Assembly (NCBI GenBank): GCA_913056125.1
Contig: CAJXNC010000011.1
Coordinates: forward strand, 1-64,000
Direction of reading: 5' to 3'
Source: an uncultured Altererythrobacter sp.
GTDB taxonomy: Bacteria; Pseudomonadota; Alphaproteobacteria; Sphingomonadales; Sphingomonadaceae
DNA: 64,000 nt
Shown here: positions 16,297 to 25,221 of the stretch, in pieces
Position numbering within the stretch: the first letter of the stretch is position 1
How the letters are laid out: each line of letters starts with the position of its first letter
Translations under genes and position numbers: made by a program
Notes under the pieces: generated by a model
Database searches by the model: none
The model's input: only the letters and a program-made list of their open reading frames with translations
What the model was told of the DNA's origin: nothing

Positions 16297-16410
16297 GGTC
16301 GACGACCAGTCGACCGCAAGGGCGACCGCCCGCCCGCAGGGGCCCCGCACCCGGACTTGTTCCGGGGAAGGGAACAGCCCCGAGGATGCGAGCCCGGATG
16401 GGCGAGCGCA
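16297..16410 (-). repeat. dispersed intergenic hairpin repeat, copy B (inverted, right half missing)
   Basis: The reverse complement matches copies A, C and D: left hairpin at 16392-16403 with loop GGAT on the plus strand (ATCC in repeat orientation), CCGG hairpin at 16351-16365, and a seven-pair hairpin at 16297-16315 with arms GGTCGAC and GTCGACC. It lies in the 209 bp between wecB and wecC, opposite to gene direction, and ends near the wecB stop. Confidence 0.82.
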
Positions 16411-16492
16411 ACACAAACGAGCCCAACATTACCGCTTCGTTTACCTCGCCATTGTAAGGCTTTCCGCGAATTTTGGACGCGAAAGGCAATCC

Positions 16493-17803
16493 ATGCGCGG
16501 CGAGACGCTACCGACAGTATCTGTTATCGGGCTTGGCTATATCGGCCTGCCCACTGCTGCGATCATCGCGCGAAGCGGCATGAAGGTGCACGGCGTCGAT
16601 GTGACGCCAAGCGTGGTCGACACGATCAATCGCGGCGAGATCCATATCGAGGAAGTCGATCTCGACGGGCTGGTGCATGGCGTGGTCCAGCGCGGCCTGC
16701 TCAAGGCCTCGCTCGAAGTCGCCCCGGCGGATGTGTTCGTGATCGCCGTGCCAACGCCCTTCGCCAAGGACGGCAAGCATACGCCCGACATCTCCTATGT
16801 CCTCGAAGCGGCGAAGAACGTCGCCCGCGTCCTCAAGCCCGGCGATACCATCATCCTCGAATCCACCTCGCCCGTGGGCACGACTGCGCAGATGCGCGAC
16901 ATGATCGCGAGCCAGCGCCCGGACCTGGCCATGCCCGGCCTGACCGAGGGCACGCCCGACGTGGCCATCGCCTATTGCCCCGAGCGCGTCCTTCCCGGCC
17001 GCATCCTCGAGGAACTGACCAATAATGACCGCTCGATCGGCGGGATCACGCCGCGCTGCGCGAGGAAGGCGCTGGCCTTCTACAAGCGCTTCGTACGTGG
17101 CACCTGCGTCACCACCGATGCTGCGAGCGCGGAAATGACCAAGCTGGTCGAGAATGCCTATCGCGATACCAATATCGCCTTCGCCAACGAGCTTTCGATC
17201 GTGGCCGATTCCATGGGGCTCGACGTGTGGGAGGTGATCCGCCTCGCCAATCGCCACCCGCGCGTGAACATCCTCAATCCCGGTCCCGGCGTGGGCGGGC
17301 ATTGCATCGCGGTCGATCCGTGGTTCATCGTCAATGGCGCGCCCGAGCATACGCCGCTGATCCGCACCGCGCGCGGCGTCAACGATGCCAAGATCCACCA
17401 TGTGATCGCCCGCGCGGCCGAACTGGTCGAAGCCAATCCGGGTGCGCGCGTCGCCTGTCTCGGCCTCGCCTTCAAGGCGAATATCGACGATTTCCGCGAA
17501 AGCCCGGCGCGCCTGGTGGCCGCAACCTTGGCGCGCCGCTTCGGAGATCGGATCAAGATTGTCGAGCCTTACGCAGCCGAGCTACCGATCGAGTTCACCG
17601 ATACGGGTGCGGAATTGATCGATGTCGATACTGCGCTTGAGACATGCGACGTGATGGTGGTCCTGGTTGACCACGACGTGTTCAAGTCCGTCCCTCTGGC
17701 CGAACGCGCCGACAAGCAGGTCTATGACACGCGCGGCATCTGGCCCGATCAGCCGCGCCCGATTGTGGAACCGGCGATTGAGGAGCGGCGCCGCGCAGGC
17801 TAA
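16493..17803 (+). CDS. wecC: UDP-N-acetyl-D-mannosamine dehydrogenase
   Basis: A 436-residue NAD-dependent enzyme oxidising UDP-ManNAc to UDP-ManNAcA. Rossmann motif GLGYIGLPTAA at the N-terminus, central dimerisation domain, and the catalytic cysteine C271 in GVGGHCIAVDPWF. The C-terminal UDP-binding domain starts near GLAFKANIDDFRESPA. The start is ATG 16493, with AAAGG upstream. With wecB it supplies an acidic sugar for a surface polysaccharide, but no polymerase, flippase or transferase cluster is nearby. Confidence 0.94.
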   Translation: MRGETLPTVSVIGLGYIGLPTAAIIARSGMKVHGVDVTPSVVDTINRGEIHIEEVDLDGLVHGVVQRGLLKASLEVAPADVFVIAVPTPFAKDGKHTPDISYVLEAAKNVARVLKPGDTIILESTSPVGTTAQMRDMIASQRPDLAMPGLTEGTPDVAIAYCPERVLPGRILEELTNNDRSIGGITPRCARKALAFYKRFVRGTCVTTDAASAEMTKLVENAYRDTNIAFANELSIVADSMGLDVWEVIRLANRHPRVNILNPGPGVGGHCIAVDPWFIVNGAPEHTPLIRTARGVNDAKIHHVIARAAELVEANPGARVACLGLAFKANIDDFRESPARLVAATLARRFGDRIKIVEPYAAELPIEFTDTGAELIDVDTALETCDVMVVLVDHDVFKSVPLAERADKQVYDTRGIWPDQPRPIVEPAIEERRRAG

Positions 17804-17812
17804 TCGCCCTGC

Positions 17813-18184
17813 ATGGTCCAGCTCATCGCCATTCCGGCGGTCCTTATTGCGCTCTATGCCCTGTGGGTTGTCGGCAGGACCGATCTCTTGCGACTGACAC
17901 AGGGAGTCCGTCGGGTGCGTGCACGTGTAGTGCGCCACGTTTCGGGGTCGGACGGCTTCACGCCGATCTTCGCGTTCCAGCATGGTGAGCGGTCATTCGA
18001 AATTCCCGGCCAGACCGCTTACGCCAAACCCACGCCCGAGGCCGGCAGCAATGTGGTGCTGACATATCCGGCGAAACGCCCCGACCTTGCGCGCGAACCG
18101 CACCCGCTGGCGCGAGGGCTGATGTATGCGCTGTTCGCGGCCTGGATCGCCTTCTTTTCCGACCTGTGGTTGGGCTGGGCCTGA
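17813..18184 (+). CDS. small membrane protein, DUF3592-like
   Basis: A 123-residue protein with a membrane helix at each end (residues 1-19 and about 104-121) and a soluble domain between that looks like the DUF3592 beta-sandwich (PIFAFQHGERSFEI, VVLTYPAKRPD). Function is unknown. It starts 9 bp after wecC, so it is likely on the same transcript, and it ends head to head with the GFA gene (stops at 18184 and 18185). Confidence 0.65.
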   Translation: MVQLIAIPAVLIALYALWVVGRTDLLRLTQGVRRVRARVVRHVSGSDGFTPIFAFQHGERSFEIPGQTAYAKPTPEAGSNVVLTYPAKRPDLAREPHPLARGLMYALFAAWIAFFSDLWLGWA

Positions 18185-18583
18185 TCAGTTGCCGGGCCAG
18201 CGCTCGAATTCCGGCATATCGCCAAGCTTGGTCATGTAGCCGCGCCGATCCGCCGTCTGGATCTGCGCTTGCGGTTCATGGGCATCGGGCTCGTCGAGGA
18301 TGACGTCGGGAACGTCGACGATGCCGGGCAGCATCTCCTCGTTCACGAAGACGAGTGGCGTCCCGCACGTACCGCAGAAGCTCCGGGTCGATCCTGACTC
18401 GCCGGTATAGGAGACCGGCTTACCTTGCGTGATGCGGAAGCCGTCACTCTTGAAAGCAATCCATCCGACGATCGGCGCGCCATGCGCCATCTGGCAATCG
18501 CGGCAATGGCACAGGGCGTGGTGGGGGATGTCCCCTTCCGCCTCGAAACGCACCGCTCCACACCTGCATCCACCCGTGATCAT
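18185..18583 (-). CDS. GFA (glutathione-dependent formaldehyde-activating enzyme-like) zinc protein
   Basis: A 132-residue zinc-binding protein of the Mss4-like GFA/CENP-V fold. The cysteine clusters are in order: CRCGAV near the N-terminus, CHCRDC at about residues 31-36, and CGTCG at about 76-80. Family members were named for promoting S-hydroxymethylglutathione formation, but most homologues are of unknown function. The start at 18583 has a near-perfect GGAGGAGG upstream. Its stop touches the convergent DUF3592-like gene. Confidence 0.9.
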   Translation of the reverse strand: MITGGCRCGAVRFEAEGDIPHHALCHCRDCQMAHGAPIVGWIAFKSDGFRITQGKPVSYTGESGSTRSFCGTCGTPLVFVNEEMLPGIVDVPDVILDEPDAHEPQAQIQTADRRGYMTKLGDMPEFERWPGN

Positions 18584-18645
18584 GCTTCCCTCCTCCGATT
18601 CGGAGACAGGAACATACCACGAACAAACGAGCCTTGAAAGCTGGC

Positions 18646-19449
18646 TCAGGCGAGCGAGATGTCGGGTGCGTCTTCCTGCTTCATGCCGACCAGGTGGTAG
18701 CCGGCATCGACATGGTGCACTTCGCCGGTCACGCCGGAAGACAGGTCCGAGAGGAAGTAGAGCCCGGAACCGCCGACATCCTCGATCGTGACATTGCGAC
18801 GCAGCGGGGCGTTCAGCTCGTTCCACTTCAGGATGTAGCGGAAATCGCCGATCCCGCTGGCGGCAAGCGTCTTGATCGGCCCGGCACTGATCGCGTTGAC
18901 GCGAATATTGTCCGGCCCGAGGTCATTGGCGAGATATTGCACGCTGGTTTCCAGCGCTGCCTTGGCCACACCCATGACATTGTAATGCGGCACGACTTTT
19001 TCCGCGCCGTAATAGGTCAGCGTCACGATGCTCCCGCCTTCGGCCATCAGCGGCGCGGCGCGCTTGGCGGCGGCGACCAGCGAGTAGGCCGAGATGTTCA
19101 TCGTCATCAGGAAGTTTTCGAGGCTGGTATCGACATATTTGCCGCGCAGCTCGCTCTTGTCCGAGAATCCGATGGCGTGGACGAGGAAATCGAGCTTGCC
19201 CCAGCGCTTTTCGATTTCACCGAAGGCCACGTCCATCGCATCCATGTCGGACACGTCACAGGGAATCAGGAAATCGGAACCGACCTGTTCGGCCAGCGGC
19301 GCAACGCGCTTGAGCAAGGCATCGCCCTGGTAGGAAAAGGCCATTTCCGCACCATGCTCGTGCAGTTTCTGGGCTATGCCCCAGGCCAGCGACTTGTCGT
19401 TGGCCAGCCCCATGATCAGGCCCTTCTTTCCCCCCATCAGCGATGTCAT
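18646..19449 (-). CDS. fabI: enoyl-[acyl-carrier-protein] reductase (NADH)
   Basis: A 267-residue short-chain dehydrogenase-type enzyme for the last step of each fatty-acid elongation cycle. Catalytic residues sit at the same numbers as in E. coli FabI: Y146, Y156 and K163 (HYNVMGVAK). The cofactor motif is GLANDKSLAWGIA, and HAIGFSDKSELRG is typical of FabI. It is the usual target of triclosan-type inhibitors. Its start overlaps the end of the YihY gene by 4 bp, so translation is coupled. Confidence 0.97.
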   Translation of the reverse strand: MTSLMGGKKGLIMGLANDKSLAWGIAQKLHEHGAEMAFSYQGDALLKRVAPLAEQVGSDFLIPCDVSDMDAMDVAFGEIEKRWGKLDFLVHAIGFSDKSELRGKYVDTSLENFLMTMNISAYSLVAAAKRAAPLMAEGGSIVTLTYYGAEKVVPHYNVMGVAKAALETSVQYLANDLGPDNIRVNAISAGPIKTLAASGIGDFRYILKWNELNAPLRRNVTIEDVGGSGLYFLSDLSSGVTGEVHHVDAGYHLVGMKQEDAPDISLA

Positions 19450-20459
19450 GACCTGCTCTCCTGCGTTTCCTCGGACTCTTCCCCGGCTTCGGACACCTCT
19501 TCCTCCTCAGGCGTCTCGGCCAGGGCGGCGTTCAATTCCGCACCTGCCACCATCCCTAGTCCGACAAGCCAGAAAAAGAAAAGCGCGATCATTACGCCGG
19601 CCAGAGATCCATAGGTGAGGTCATAGGCGATCATCACCCGCAAGATGCGCGGCATGATGATCGTGATGACGATCCACCATAGCGTGACAAGCAGTGCGCC
19701 GGGCCATTTGGGATAGCGGCGCGCGCGGTAGGCGGCAGGCGTCAGCGTGTAGAACAGCATGTAGATCGAGGCCATCAGGCCGGCTGCCGGGATGATCCGC
19801 GACCATGCCAGCTGGCCCAGCAGGCGGGTGAGTTCCGGGAAATTGGCCGAAATTACCTGCTGCGCGGTGCCGATGGCGACCTGGGCGAAAAGCGAGAGGA
19901 TCAGCAGCAGCACGGCGATGATGATCATGCCTGCCGAAAACAGCCTGTATTGCCAGAAGGCGCGGGTCGCCTCGGTACCGTAGGCGCGCCGGAGGATGTC
20001 GCGAATCGTCTCGATCAGGCTGGTGACGGTCCACAAGCCGAACAGCCCGCCGACCCATAGCAGCCATCCGCTGCGGGCATCGACCACGCTCCTCGCGACC
20101 GGCTCGATCGCATTGGCCACGGTTGGCGGAAAGGCGGTGACCACGGCGGAAATGACGGCGGCCTGCTCCTGCTCCTCGCCAATCGCGGTGAAGATCGCCG
20201 CGCCGGTGATGAAAAAGGGGAAGATCGCCAGCATCGCCATGTAGGCGAGGTTCCCGGCATGGATGAAACCGTCATTATAGGTGCCGATGGCGACACGCTT
20301 GAACACTTCGCGAAACCGCGTGCCCGGCCCGACGGCCGTCTTCACCCGGCTGAGATGCGATGACTTCTGCGCGATGGCTTCGCGCCGGCGCGCTTCGGGT
20401 GAATAGTCCGGCGTGGGCGGGCCGGGGCGCTTGGGGTCCGTGATGCCGTGCGGAGCCAT
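19446..20459 (-). CDS. YihY/BrkB family inner-membrane protein
   Basis: A 337-residue integral membrane protein with about six membrane helices. Family stretches are GFIHAGNLAYMAMLAIFPF, GLFGLWTVTSLIETIRDI and YGSLAGVMIALFFFW. The N-terminal 50 residues are charged and cytoplasmic; the last 30 are very acidic. The old name ribonuclease BN is not supported for this family, and a transporter role is only presumed. It is upstream of and overlaps fabI by 4 bp. Confidence 0.9.
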   Translation of the reverse strand: MAPHGITDPKRPGPPTPDYSPEARRREAIAQKSSHLSRVKTAVGPGTRFREVFKRVAIGTYNDGFIHAGNLAYMAMLAIFPFFITGAAIFTAIGEEQEQAAVISAVVTAFPPTVANAIEPVARSVVDARSGWLLWVGGLFGLWTVTSLIETIRDILRRAYGTEATRAFWQYRLFSAGMIIIAVLLLILSLFAQVAIGTAQQVISANFPELTRLLGQLAWSRIIPAAGLMASIYMLFYTLTPAAYRARRYPKWPGALLVTLWWIVITIIMPRILRVMIAYDLTYGSLAGVMIALFFFWLVGLGMVAGAELNAALAETPEEEEVSEAGEESEETQESRS

Positions 20460-20531
20460 GGCGTCCGGTTCTAACGATCCAGCGGCATGTGTCGAGCAAG
20501 GCCGCGCGCCGAATGCGATCGGCGGTGGATA

Positions 20532-21479
20532 TCAGAGTCCGAAGCGCGCACGGACGGGGCTGTCGTCCTTCCAGCCTTCGAGCTTGGCTGCCAGTTCGCT
20601 GATATCGTCCGGCAGGTCGATCTCAAGCGCCACCAGCTGGTCTCCGCGACCTCCGCTGCGCTTGGAAAATCCCTTGCCCTTGAGGCGCAATATCTTGCCC
20701 GATCCCGATCCGGCGGCGACGGTCAGCATGACCGGGCCATCCACCGTGGGCACCTTGACCTTGGCGCCGTTCACCGCCTCGTCCAGCGTGACGGGCAATT
20801 CGAGCCGAACATCGTCGCCATCGCGCTTGAAGTAGGGATGTTCGTCGACATCGATCGTTACCAGTGCATCGCCCGCGCCGGCAGGACCCGGCTCGCCCTT
20901 GCCTTTGAGGCGCATCTGCGTGCCGTCCTCGACCCCGGCAGGCAGCTTGAGATCGATCGTCTTGCCATCGCCCAGCGTGATGCGTTGCGGCTTGAGCGTC
21001 GCGGCATCGACGAAGGGAACCTTGAGTCGGTAATTGATATTGGCGCCGCGCTGGGGTGGAGGCGGTGGGCGGCGGCCGAAACCCGAAGCTCCGGCACCGC
21101 CGCGCGGGCCGCCGCGACCGAAAAGGCCTTCGAACAGATCGCTGAGGTCCATTTCCTCGCCGCCGCCGAAGTCGTGGCTCGAATAGCTGCGTTGTCCGCC
21201 CGCGCCGCCGCCAAAGGGTCCTCCACGGAACCCGCCATTGCCGAACGGCATGGTCGGATTGCCCTCGGCGTCGATCTCACCACGGTCGAACTGGGCCCGC
21301 TTCTCCTTGTCGGAGAGCAAGTCATAGGCCTTGGTGACGTCGGAAAAGCGTTCCGCCGCCTTGGGATTGTCCTTGTTGCGGTCCGGGTGCAGTTCCTTGG
21401 CGAGCTTGCGATAGGCGGACTTGATGTCCTTTTCGTCTGCGCCGCGGGCTACGCCCAGTGTGCTGTAAGGGTCGCTCAT
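20532..21479 (-). CDS. DnaJ C-terminal domain protein (CbpA-type co-chaperone)
   Basis: A 315-residue J-domain protein. The J domain spans residues 1-70 with HPD at 31-33, followed by a Gly/Phe/Arg-rich linker to about 140 and two beta-sandwich substrate-binding domains (LPAGVEDGTQMRLKGKGEPG). It lacks the CxxCxGxG zinc fingers of classical DnaJ, which places it with CbpA-type proteins that stimulate DnaK and may bind DNA. A stop at 20532 and an intergenic gap to the YihY start leave it as its own unit, divergent from pdxH across 233 bp. Confidence 0.9.
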   Translation of the reverse strand: MSDPYSTLGVARGADEKDIKSAYRKLAKELHPDRNKDNPKAAERFSDVTKAYDLLSDKEKRAQFDRGEIDAEGNPTMPFGNGGFRGGPFGGGAGGQRSYSSHDFGGGEEMDLSDLFEGLFGRGGPRGGAGASGFGRRPPPPPQRGANINYRLKVPFVDAATLKPQRITLGDGKTIDLKLPAGVEDGTQMRLKGKGEPGPAGAGDALVTIDVDEHPYFKRDGDDVRLELPVTLDEAVNGAKVKVPTVDGPVMLTVAAGSGSGKILRLKGKGFSKRSGGRGDQLVALEIDLPDDISELAAKLEGWKDDSPVRARFGL

Positions 21480-21617
21480 GGTGTATTAGTTAGGTAATGC
21501 AATGGCGCGAAGCAAGCGTCGAGCGCAATTGCGTGAAGCCGTGCAACCTTTCCTACGTGGCGCTCCGGTTGTAGGGCCGGAACGATGAAGCGGCAGGACA
21601 CAGGCACGCAGGGTTGC

Positions 21618-21646
21618 CAGGGCCATTTTCGGCCTTGCGGATTTTT
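21618..21646 (+). terminator. hairpin plus T-run in the pdxH leader (possible attenuator)
   Basis: CAGGGCC and GGCCTTG arms (one wobble) with an ATTTTC loop are followed by CGGATTTTT. It sits 67 bp before the pdxH start, in the 233-bp divergent region. It could stop transcripts coming from a promoter upstream, but no upstream plus-strand gene needs a terminator here. Confidence 0.4.
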
Positions 21647-21712
21647 GCAGCAGGACAGTGTGTCAGGTGTGAGGGGTTCCCTCCCTGCCGGGGGCAAGAA
21701 AAGGATCGCGCC

Positions 21713-22327
21713 ATGAGCGACGCAGACAACGCTATTCCCGAAACCGACCCCTTTGCCCTGTTCGATACCTGGTTCGCCGAAGCGCAGGAGAGCGAGCCCA
21801 ACGATCCCAATGCCATGGCGCTCGCCACCGCGACGCCCGAGGGTGCGCCTTCGGTGCGCATGGTGCTGCTCAAGGGCCATGACCGCGATGGCTTCGTGTT
21901 CTATACCAATGCCGGAAGCCGGAAAGGCGGCGAGGTGCTGGCCAATCCGCAGGCGGCGCTGCTGTTTCACTGGAAGAGCCTGAGGCGCCAGATCCGCATC
22001 GAAGGCCCGCTGACCGAAGTGACGCCGGCTGAGGCGGATGCCTATTTCCATTCGCGCCCGCGCAAATCGCAGATCGGCTCCGCGGCGAGTGACCAGTCGC
22101 GCGTGCTCGACAGCCGCGAGACCTATCTTGCCCGCGTCGGTCTGATCGCCGGCCAGTTCGAAGGGCATACGATCCCGCGCCCGCCACACTGGACGGGGTT
22201 CCGCCTTGCGCCTTCGCGGATCGAGTTCTGGCTCGATCGGCCCAACCGCCTGCACGAACGCCGCCAGTTCAATCGTACCGCGATTGGCGCGGGCGATGGC
22301 TGGACCAGCACGTTGCTTTATCCATGA
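21713..22327 (+). CDS. pdxH: pyridoxamine 5'-phosphate oxidase
   Basis: A 204-residue FMN enzyme that makes pyridoxal 5'-phosphate from the pyridoxine or pyridoxamine form. Signature segments are SVRMVLLKGHDRDGFVFYTN, SRKGGE, FHWKSLRRQIRIEG and the C-terminal RLHERRQF. The start at 21713 has AAGGA upstream; an in-frame extension upstream lacks family similarity. Its last four bases overlap the start of the CDF transporter gene (ATGA). Confidence 0.95.
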   Translation: MSDADNAIPETDPFALFDTWFAEAQESEPNDPNAMALATATPEGAPSVRMVLLKGHDRDGFVFYTNAGSRKGGEVLANPQAALLFHWKSLRRQIRIEGPLTEVTPAEADAYFHSRPRKSQIGSAASDQSRVLDSRETYLARVGLIAGQFEGHTIPRPPHWTGFRLAPSRIEFWLDRPNRLHERRQFNRTAIGAGDGWTSTLLYP

Positions 22328-23268
22328 GCGAGCAATTGCGGCGGCGCACCTGGCTGGCCAAGAGTGCGGCCTTCGCCTCCATCAGCGTTGCAGTCTTGCT
22401 CGTGTCGTTCAAGACCTGGGCGGCGTGGAAGACCGGTTCGGTCGCCATGCTCGGCAGCCTTGCGGATAGCGCTCTAGACCTGATTGCCAGTCTCGCCACC
22501 TTGCTAGGCGTGTGGATCGCTGCACAGCCGGCGGACGAGAATCATCGCTTCGGCCATGGCAAGGCAGAGGCCCTGGCGGCCATGTTCCAGGTCCTGCTGA
22601 TCACGGTCTCGGCCAGCGGCATTGCCTATCGCTCGGTCGGCCAGTTGATCGACGGCACGCGCGTGGAAGCCGCGCCCGAAGGCATGGCCGTATCGGGCAT
22701 TGCCATCATCGCGACATTCGCACTGCTTGCCTGGCAACGTTATGTCATCGCGCACACCTCTTCGGTCGCGATCCATGCCGATCATGTCCACTACCAGTCG
22801 GACCTGTTCCTCAACCTCGCCGTAATCGCCGCGCTTGCGCTGGACACTTATGCCGGGATTGCCTGGGCCGATCCGGTCTTCGGGATCGGTATTGCCGCAT
22901 GGCTCGTCTTCGGCGCATGGCGTGCGTCCAAGGCGGGGATCGAGCAGCTGATGGACCATGAATGGCCGGAGGAAAAGCGCCGAGCCTTTGTCGAGCGTGC
23001 GGCCCGGCATCCCGAGCTCAGTCGCATGCACGATTTGCGTACGCGCATGGCGGGCAATCGCGATTTCGTGCAGTTCCATGTCGACCTACCGCGAACGATG
23101 ACCATCGCCGAATCGCACGAGATCATCGAACGGGTGGAGGCGGATTTGATGGAGGCTTTCCCCGGCACCGAGATCCTCATCCATATCGACCCGGAAGGCC
23201 ATGTCGACGAACCCGACAACCCGTTGGTCGAGGCCGACGAGTTCGACAAGCTGGAAGAAAACAAGTGA
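22324..23268 (+). CDS. cation diffusion facilitator transporter (FieF-like)
   Basis: A 314-residue CDF family proton-coupled exporter of divalent metals (Zn, Fe, Cd). Six membrane helices are followed by a cytoplasmic ferredoxin-like domain. The transport-site ligands match FieF: D48 and D52 in SLADSALDLIAS, H156 and D160 in HYQSD. The C-terminal dimer domain has FVQFHVDLP and ILIHIDPEGH. It overlaps pdxH at the start and PhzF at the end, both by four bases, so the three are co-translated. Confidence 0.93.
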   Translation: MSEQLRRRTWLAKSAAFASISVAVLLVSFKTWAAWKTGSVAMLGSLADSALDLIASLATLLGVWIAAQPADENHRFGHGKAEALAAMFQVLLITVSASGIAYRSVGQLIDGTRVEAAPEGMAVSGIAIIATFALLAWQRYVIAHTSSVAIHADHVHYQSDLFLNLAVIAALALDTYAGIAWADPVFGIGIAAWLVFGAWRASKAGIEQLMDHEWPEEKRRAFVERAARHPELSRMHDLRTRMAGNRDFVQFHVDLPRTMTIAESHEIIERVEADLMEAFPGTEILIHIDPEGHVDEPDNPLVEADEFDKLEENK

Positions 23269-24071
23269 GCGGCCAGTCGATCCCCTATTGGCACGTCGAT
23301 GCCTTCGCCTCGCGCACATTCGGCGGCAACCAGGCGGCGGTCATGCTGCTGAAGCAATGGCTGCCCGATGCGGTGCTGCAATCCATCGCGGCGGAAAACA
23401 TGTTTGCCGAGACGGCCTTCATCCTCGCCGATGGCAGTGACGAGGCGGATTATGAATTGCGCTGGTTCACGCCCGAACTGGAAGTGGTGCTGTGCGGCCA
23501 TGCGACCTTGGCATCGGGCCATGTGATCCTGTCGCGCGATGCGTCACGCGACCTGGTCAGTTTTCGCACGCGCAAGGCGGGCGTGCTCGAAGTGCGTCGC
23601 GCCGCTTCGGGCTACGAGCTTGCCCTGCCTGCCATCGAAGTCAGCGGCGAGACCGATCCGGATTTGCTGCGCGGTCTCGATCCTGCTCCGGCGGAGTCTC
23701 TCCACGATCCGCGCGGCTATGTAATCGGCCTCTATCCTGACGAGGCTGCAGTGCGCTCACTCGCACCGGAGATGGAGCTGCTCGCCCGCCATGGCGACAC
23801 CATGTTCATCTGCACTGCGCCGGGCGAGGCCACCGACATTGTCAGCCGCGTCTTCGTGCCGGGAGCGGGCATTCCCGAAGACAGCGTGACCGGGTCGGCC
23901 CATGCGGCGCTGACGGTATTCTGGGCCGACCGGCTGGGGCGGAACAAGTTCACTGCGCACCAGGCTTCAGCACGCGGCGGCGACATCACATGCAGGCTTG
24001 ATTCCGATCGCGCGATCCTCGGCGGCGAGTGCGTTTCCGTCGTCGAAGGGAATTTCTACCTGACGGGATAG
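23265..24071 (+). CDS. PhzF family isomerase-like protein
   Basis: A 268-residue protein of the diaminopimelate-epimerase-like PhzF fold. It opens with YWHVDAFASRTFGGNQAAVM, with the family Glu in MFAETAF and the second-half motif GIPEDSVTGSAHAAL. In phenazine producers PhzF isomerises an anthranilate derivative; no phenazine genes occur here, and most homologues are uncharacterised. The start is GTG 23265, sharing GTGA with the CDF stop, with GGAAG upstream. The 3' end overlaps the convergent serine hydrolase gene by 16 bp. Confidence 0.9.
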   Translation: MSGQSIPYWHVDAFASRTFGGNQAAVMLLKQWLPDAVLQSIAAENMFAETAFILADGSDEADYELRWFTPELEVVLCGHATLASGHVILSRDASRDLVSFRTRKAGVLEVRRAASGYELALPAIEVSGETDPDLLRGLDPAPAESLHDPRGYVIGLYPDEAAVRSLAPEMELLARHGDTMFICTAPGEATDIVSRVFVPGAGIPEDSVTGSAHAALTVFWADRLGRNKFTAHQASARGGDITCRLDSDRAILGGECVSVVEGNFYLTG

Positions 24072-25189
24072 AGTGCGACGAGCTCCGCCAGCGCCTCGAC
24101 CAGCGCTGGCCGCTCGTCCTCGTCGGTCTTGCCCAGCCGCACCACGGTCAGGCCCTGCTCCGGCGAGACAAGCACATATTGGCCGAGATGGCCGATGGCG
24201 CCGAACAGGCTTTCCGGCCCCTGCTCGGCGAAGAGGAAATTGCGGTCGGTTCCCGAATCGCGGTTGAGCCAGATCTGGGCGCCGTAATCGGGCGATTGCG
24301 GGCTCGGGCTGCGCATGAAGGCGATCCAGTTGCGCGGGACAACCTGCACGCCGCCCACCGATCCGCCATTGCGCAGCAATTCGCCGAAATGCGCCCAGTC
24401 GCGAGCATTGGCCCAGAGATAGGATCCACCCACCATGGTGCCTGCCGCGTCATATTCGGCGACAAGCGAGGGCATGTTGGCGAGTCCGGCCAGCCGCGCA
24501 TCGAGATATCCGGCAACCGCCTGCTGGCGTTCCTGCGGCGTGCCATCGGGTGCGAGCAGGCGCGCGGCAATATCGGCCAGGATCACGCCGGTCGGCGTCG
24601 AATACTGGAAATGGCTGCCCGGCTCATGGTCGAGGGGTTGCGCCTCCGCCCAAGCGGCCATGTCGTCACGCCCGTCGAGGAACAGCATCCGTACTTCGGG
24701 GGATTCGTAGACCGGCTCGGCCTTCTCCTCGTGCCTCAGGCCCGACCGCATCTGCAGGAGGTGGCGCAGCGTGATCTCGCCGCGCGGATCGCCCGCGCGC
24801 TGCCAGTGATCGATGGGCGCAGGATCGTCGAGCCGCACGCGGCCATCGGCCACCATCATCCCGATCAAGACACTCGTGACGCTCTTGCCCATCGACCAGC
24901 CGGTGAAGCGGGTCTCGGCATCATAGCCATCGGCATAGCGTTCGGCGGCGACCTCGCCATTGTGCATGACAATGACGGCGCGCGTCTCACCAATTCCTTC
25001 GCGGGTAAACAGCGTGTCCACCGCACGCGCCAGCATTTCCCTTGGGACTCCGGGCTCGACCGCGACGGTTGCCATCACCTCTTCGGGTACGGGCGGCGGA
25101 GGCGGCGCTTCGGGCTGGCCGCAGGCAGCAAGCGCCAAGAGGCTTGGCGCGAGGACGGCTGCAAGGCTAGGGATGGGCAGGCGCTTCAT
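24056..25189 (-). CDS. serine hydrolase lipoprotein (class C beta-lactamase fold)
   Basis: A 377-residue lipoprotein: signal peptide with lipobox LAAC (C23), Pro-rich linker, then a beta-lactamase/transpeptidase-like domain. The SxxK nucleophile motif is S99-M-G-K102 (GWSMGKSVTS); YSTPTG is the likely second motif and GHLGQ the third. Members act as esterases, D-aminopeptidases or carboxypeptidases; the substrate is unknown and antibiotic hydrolysis should not be assumed. The start at 25189 is chosen because the signal peptide begins there; upstream in-frame starts would place it behind other residues. It is divergent from a small membrane protein only 32 bp away. Confidence 0.85.
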   Translation of the reverse strand: MKRLPIPSLAAVLAPSLLALAACGQPEAPPPPPVPEEVMATVAVEPGVPREMLARAVDTLFTREGIGETRAVIVMHNGEVAAERYADGYDAETRFTGWSMGKSVTSVLIGMMVADGRVRLDDPAPIDHWQRAGDPRGEITLRHLLQMRSGLRHEEKAEPVYESPEVRMLFLDGRDDMAAWAEAQPLDHEPGSHFQYSTPTGVILADIAARLLAPDGTPQERQQAVAGYLDARLAGLANMPSLVAEYDAAGTMVGGSYLWANARDWAHFGELLRNGGSVGGVQVVPRNWIAFMRSPSPQSPDYGAQIWLNRDSGTDRNFLFAEQGPESLFGAIGHLGQYVLVSPEQGLTVVRLGKTDEDERPALVEALAELVALYPVR

Positions 25190-25221
25190 CGGCGCGCCCC
25201 TCATCCTGCAGGCGAAAGTGA

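Noticed and set aside
23265-24071. PhzF as evidence of a phenazine gene cluster
   Set aside because: No other phz genes lie nearby, and PhzF-like proteins are common outside phenazine pathways.
24056-25189. Serine hydrolase as an antibiotic-resistance beta-lactamase
   Set aside because: The SxxK fold is shared with many esterases and peptidases; nothing specific to AmpC-type lactamases was seen.
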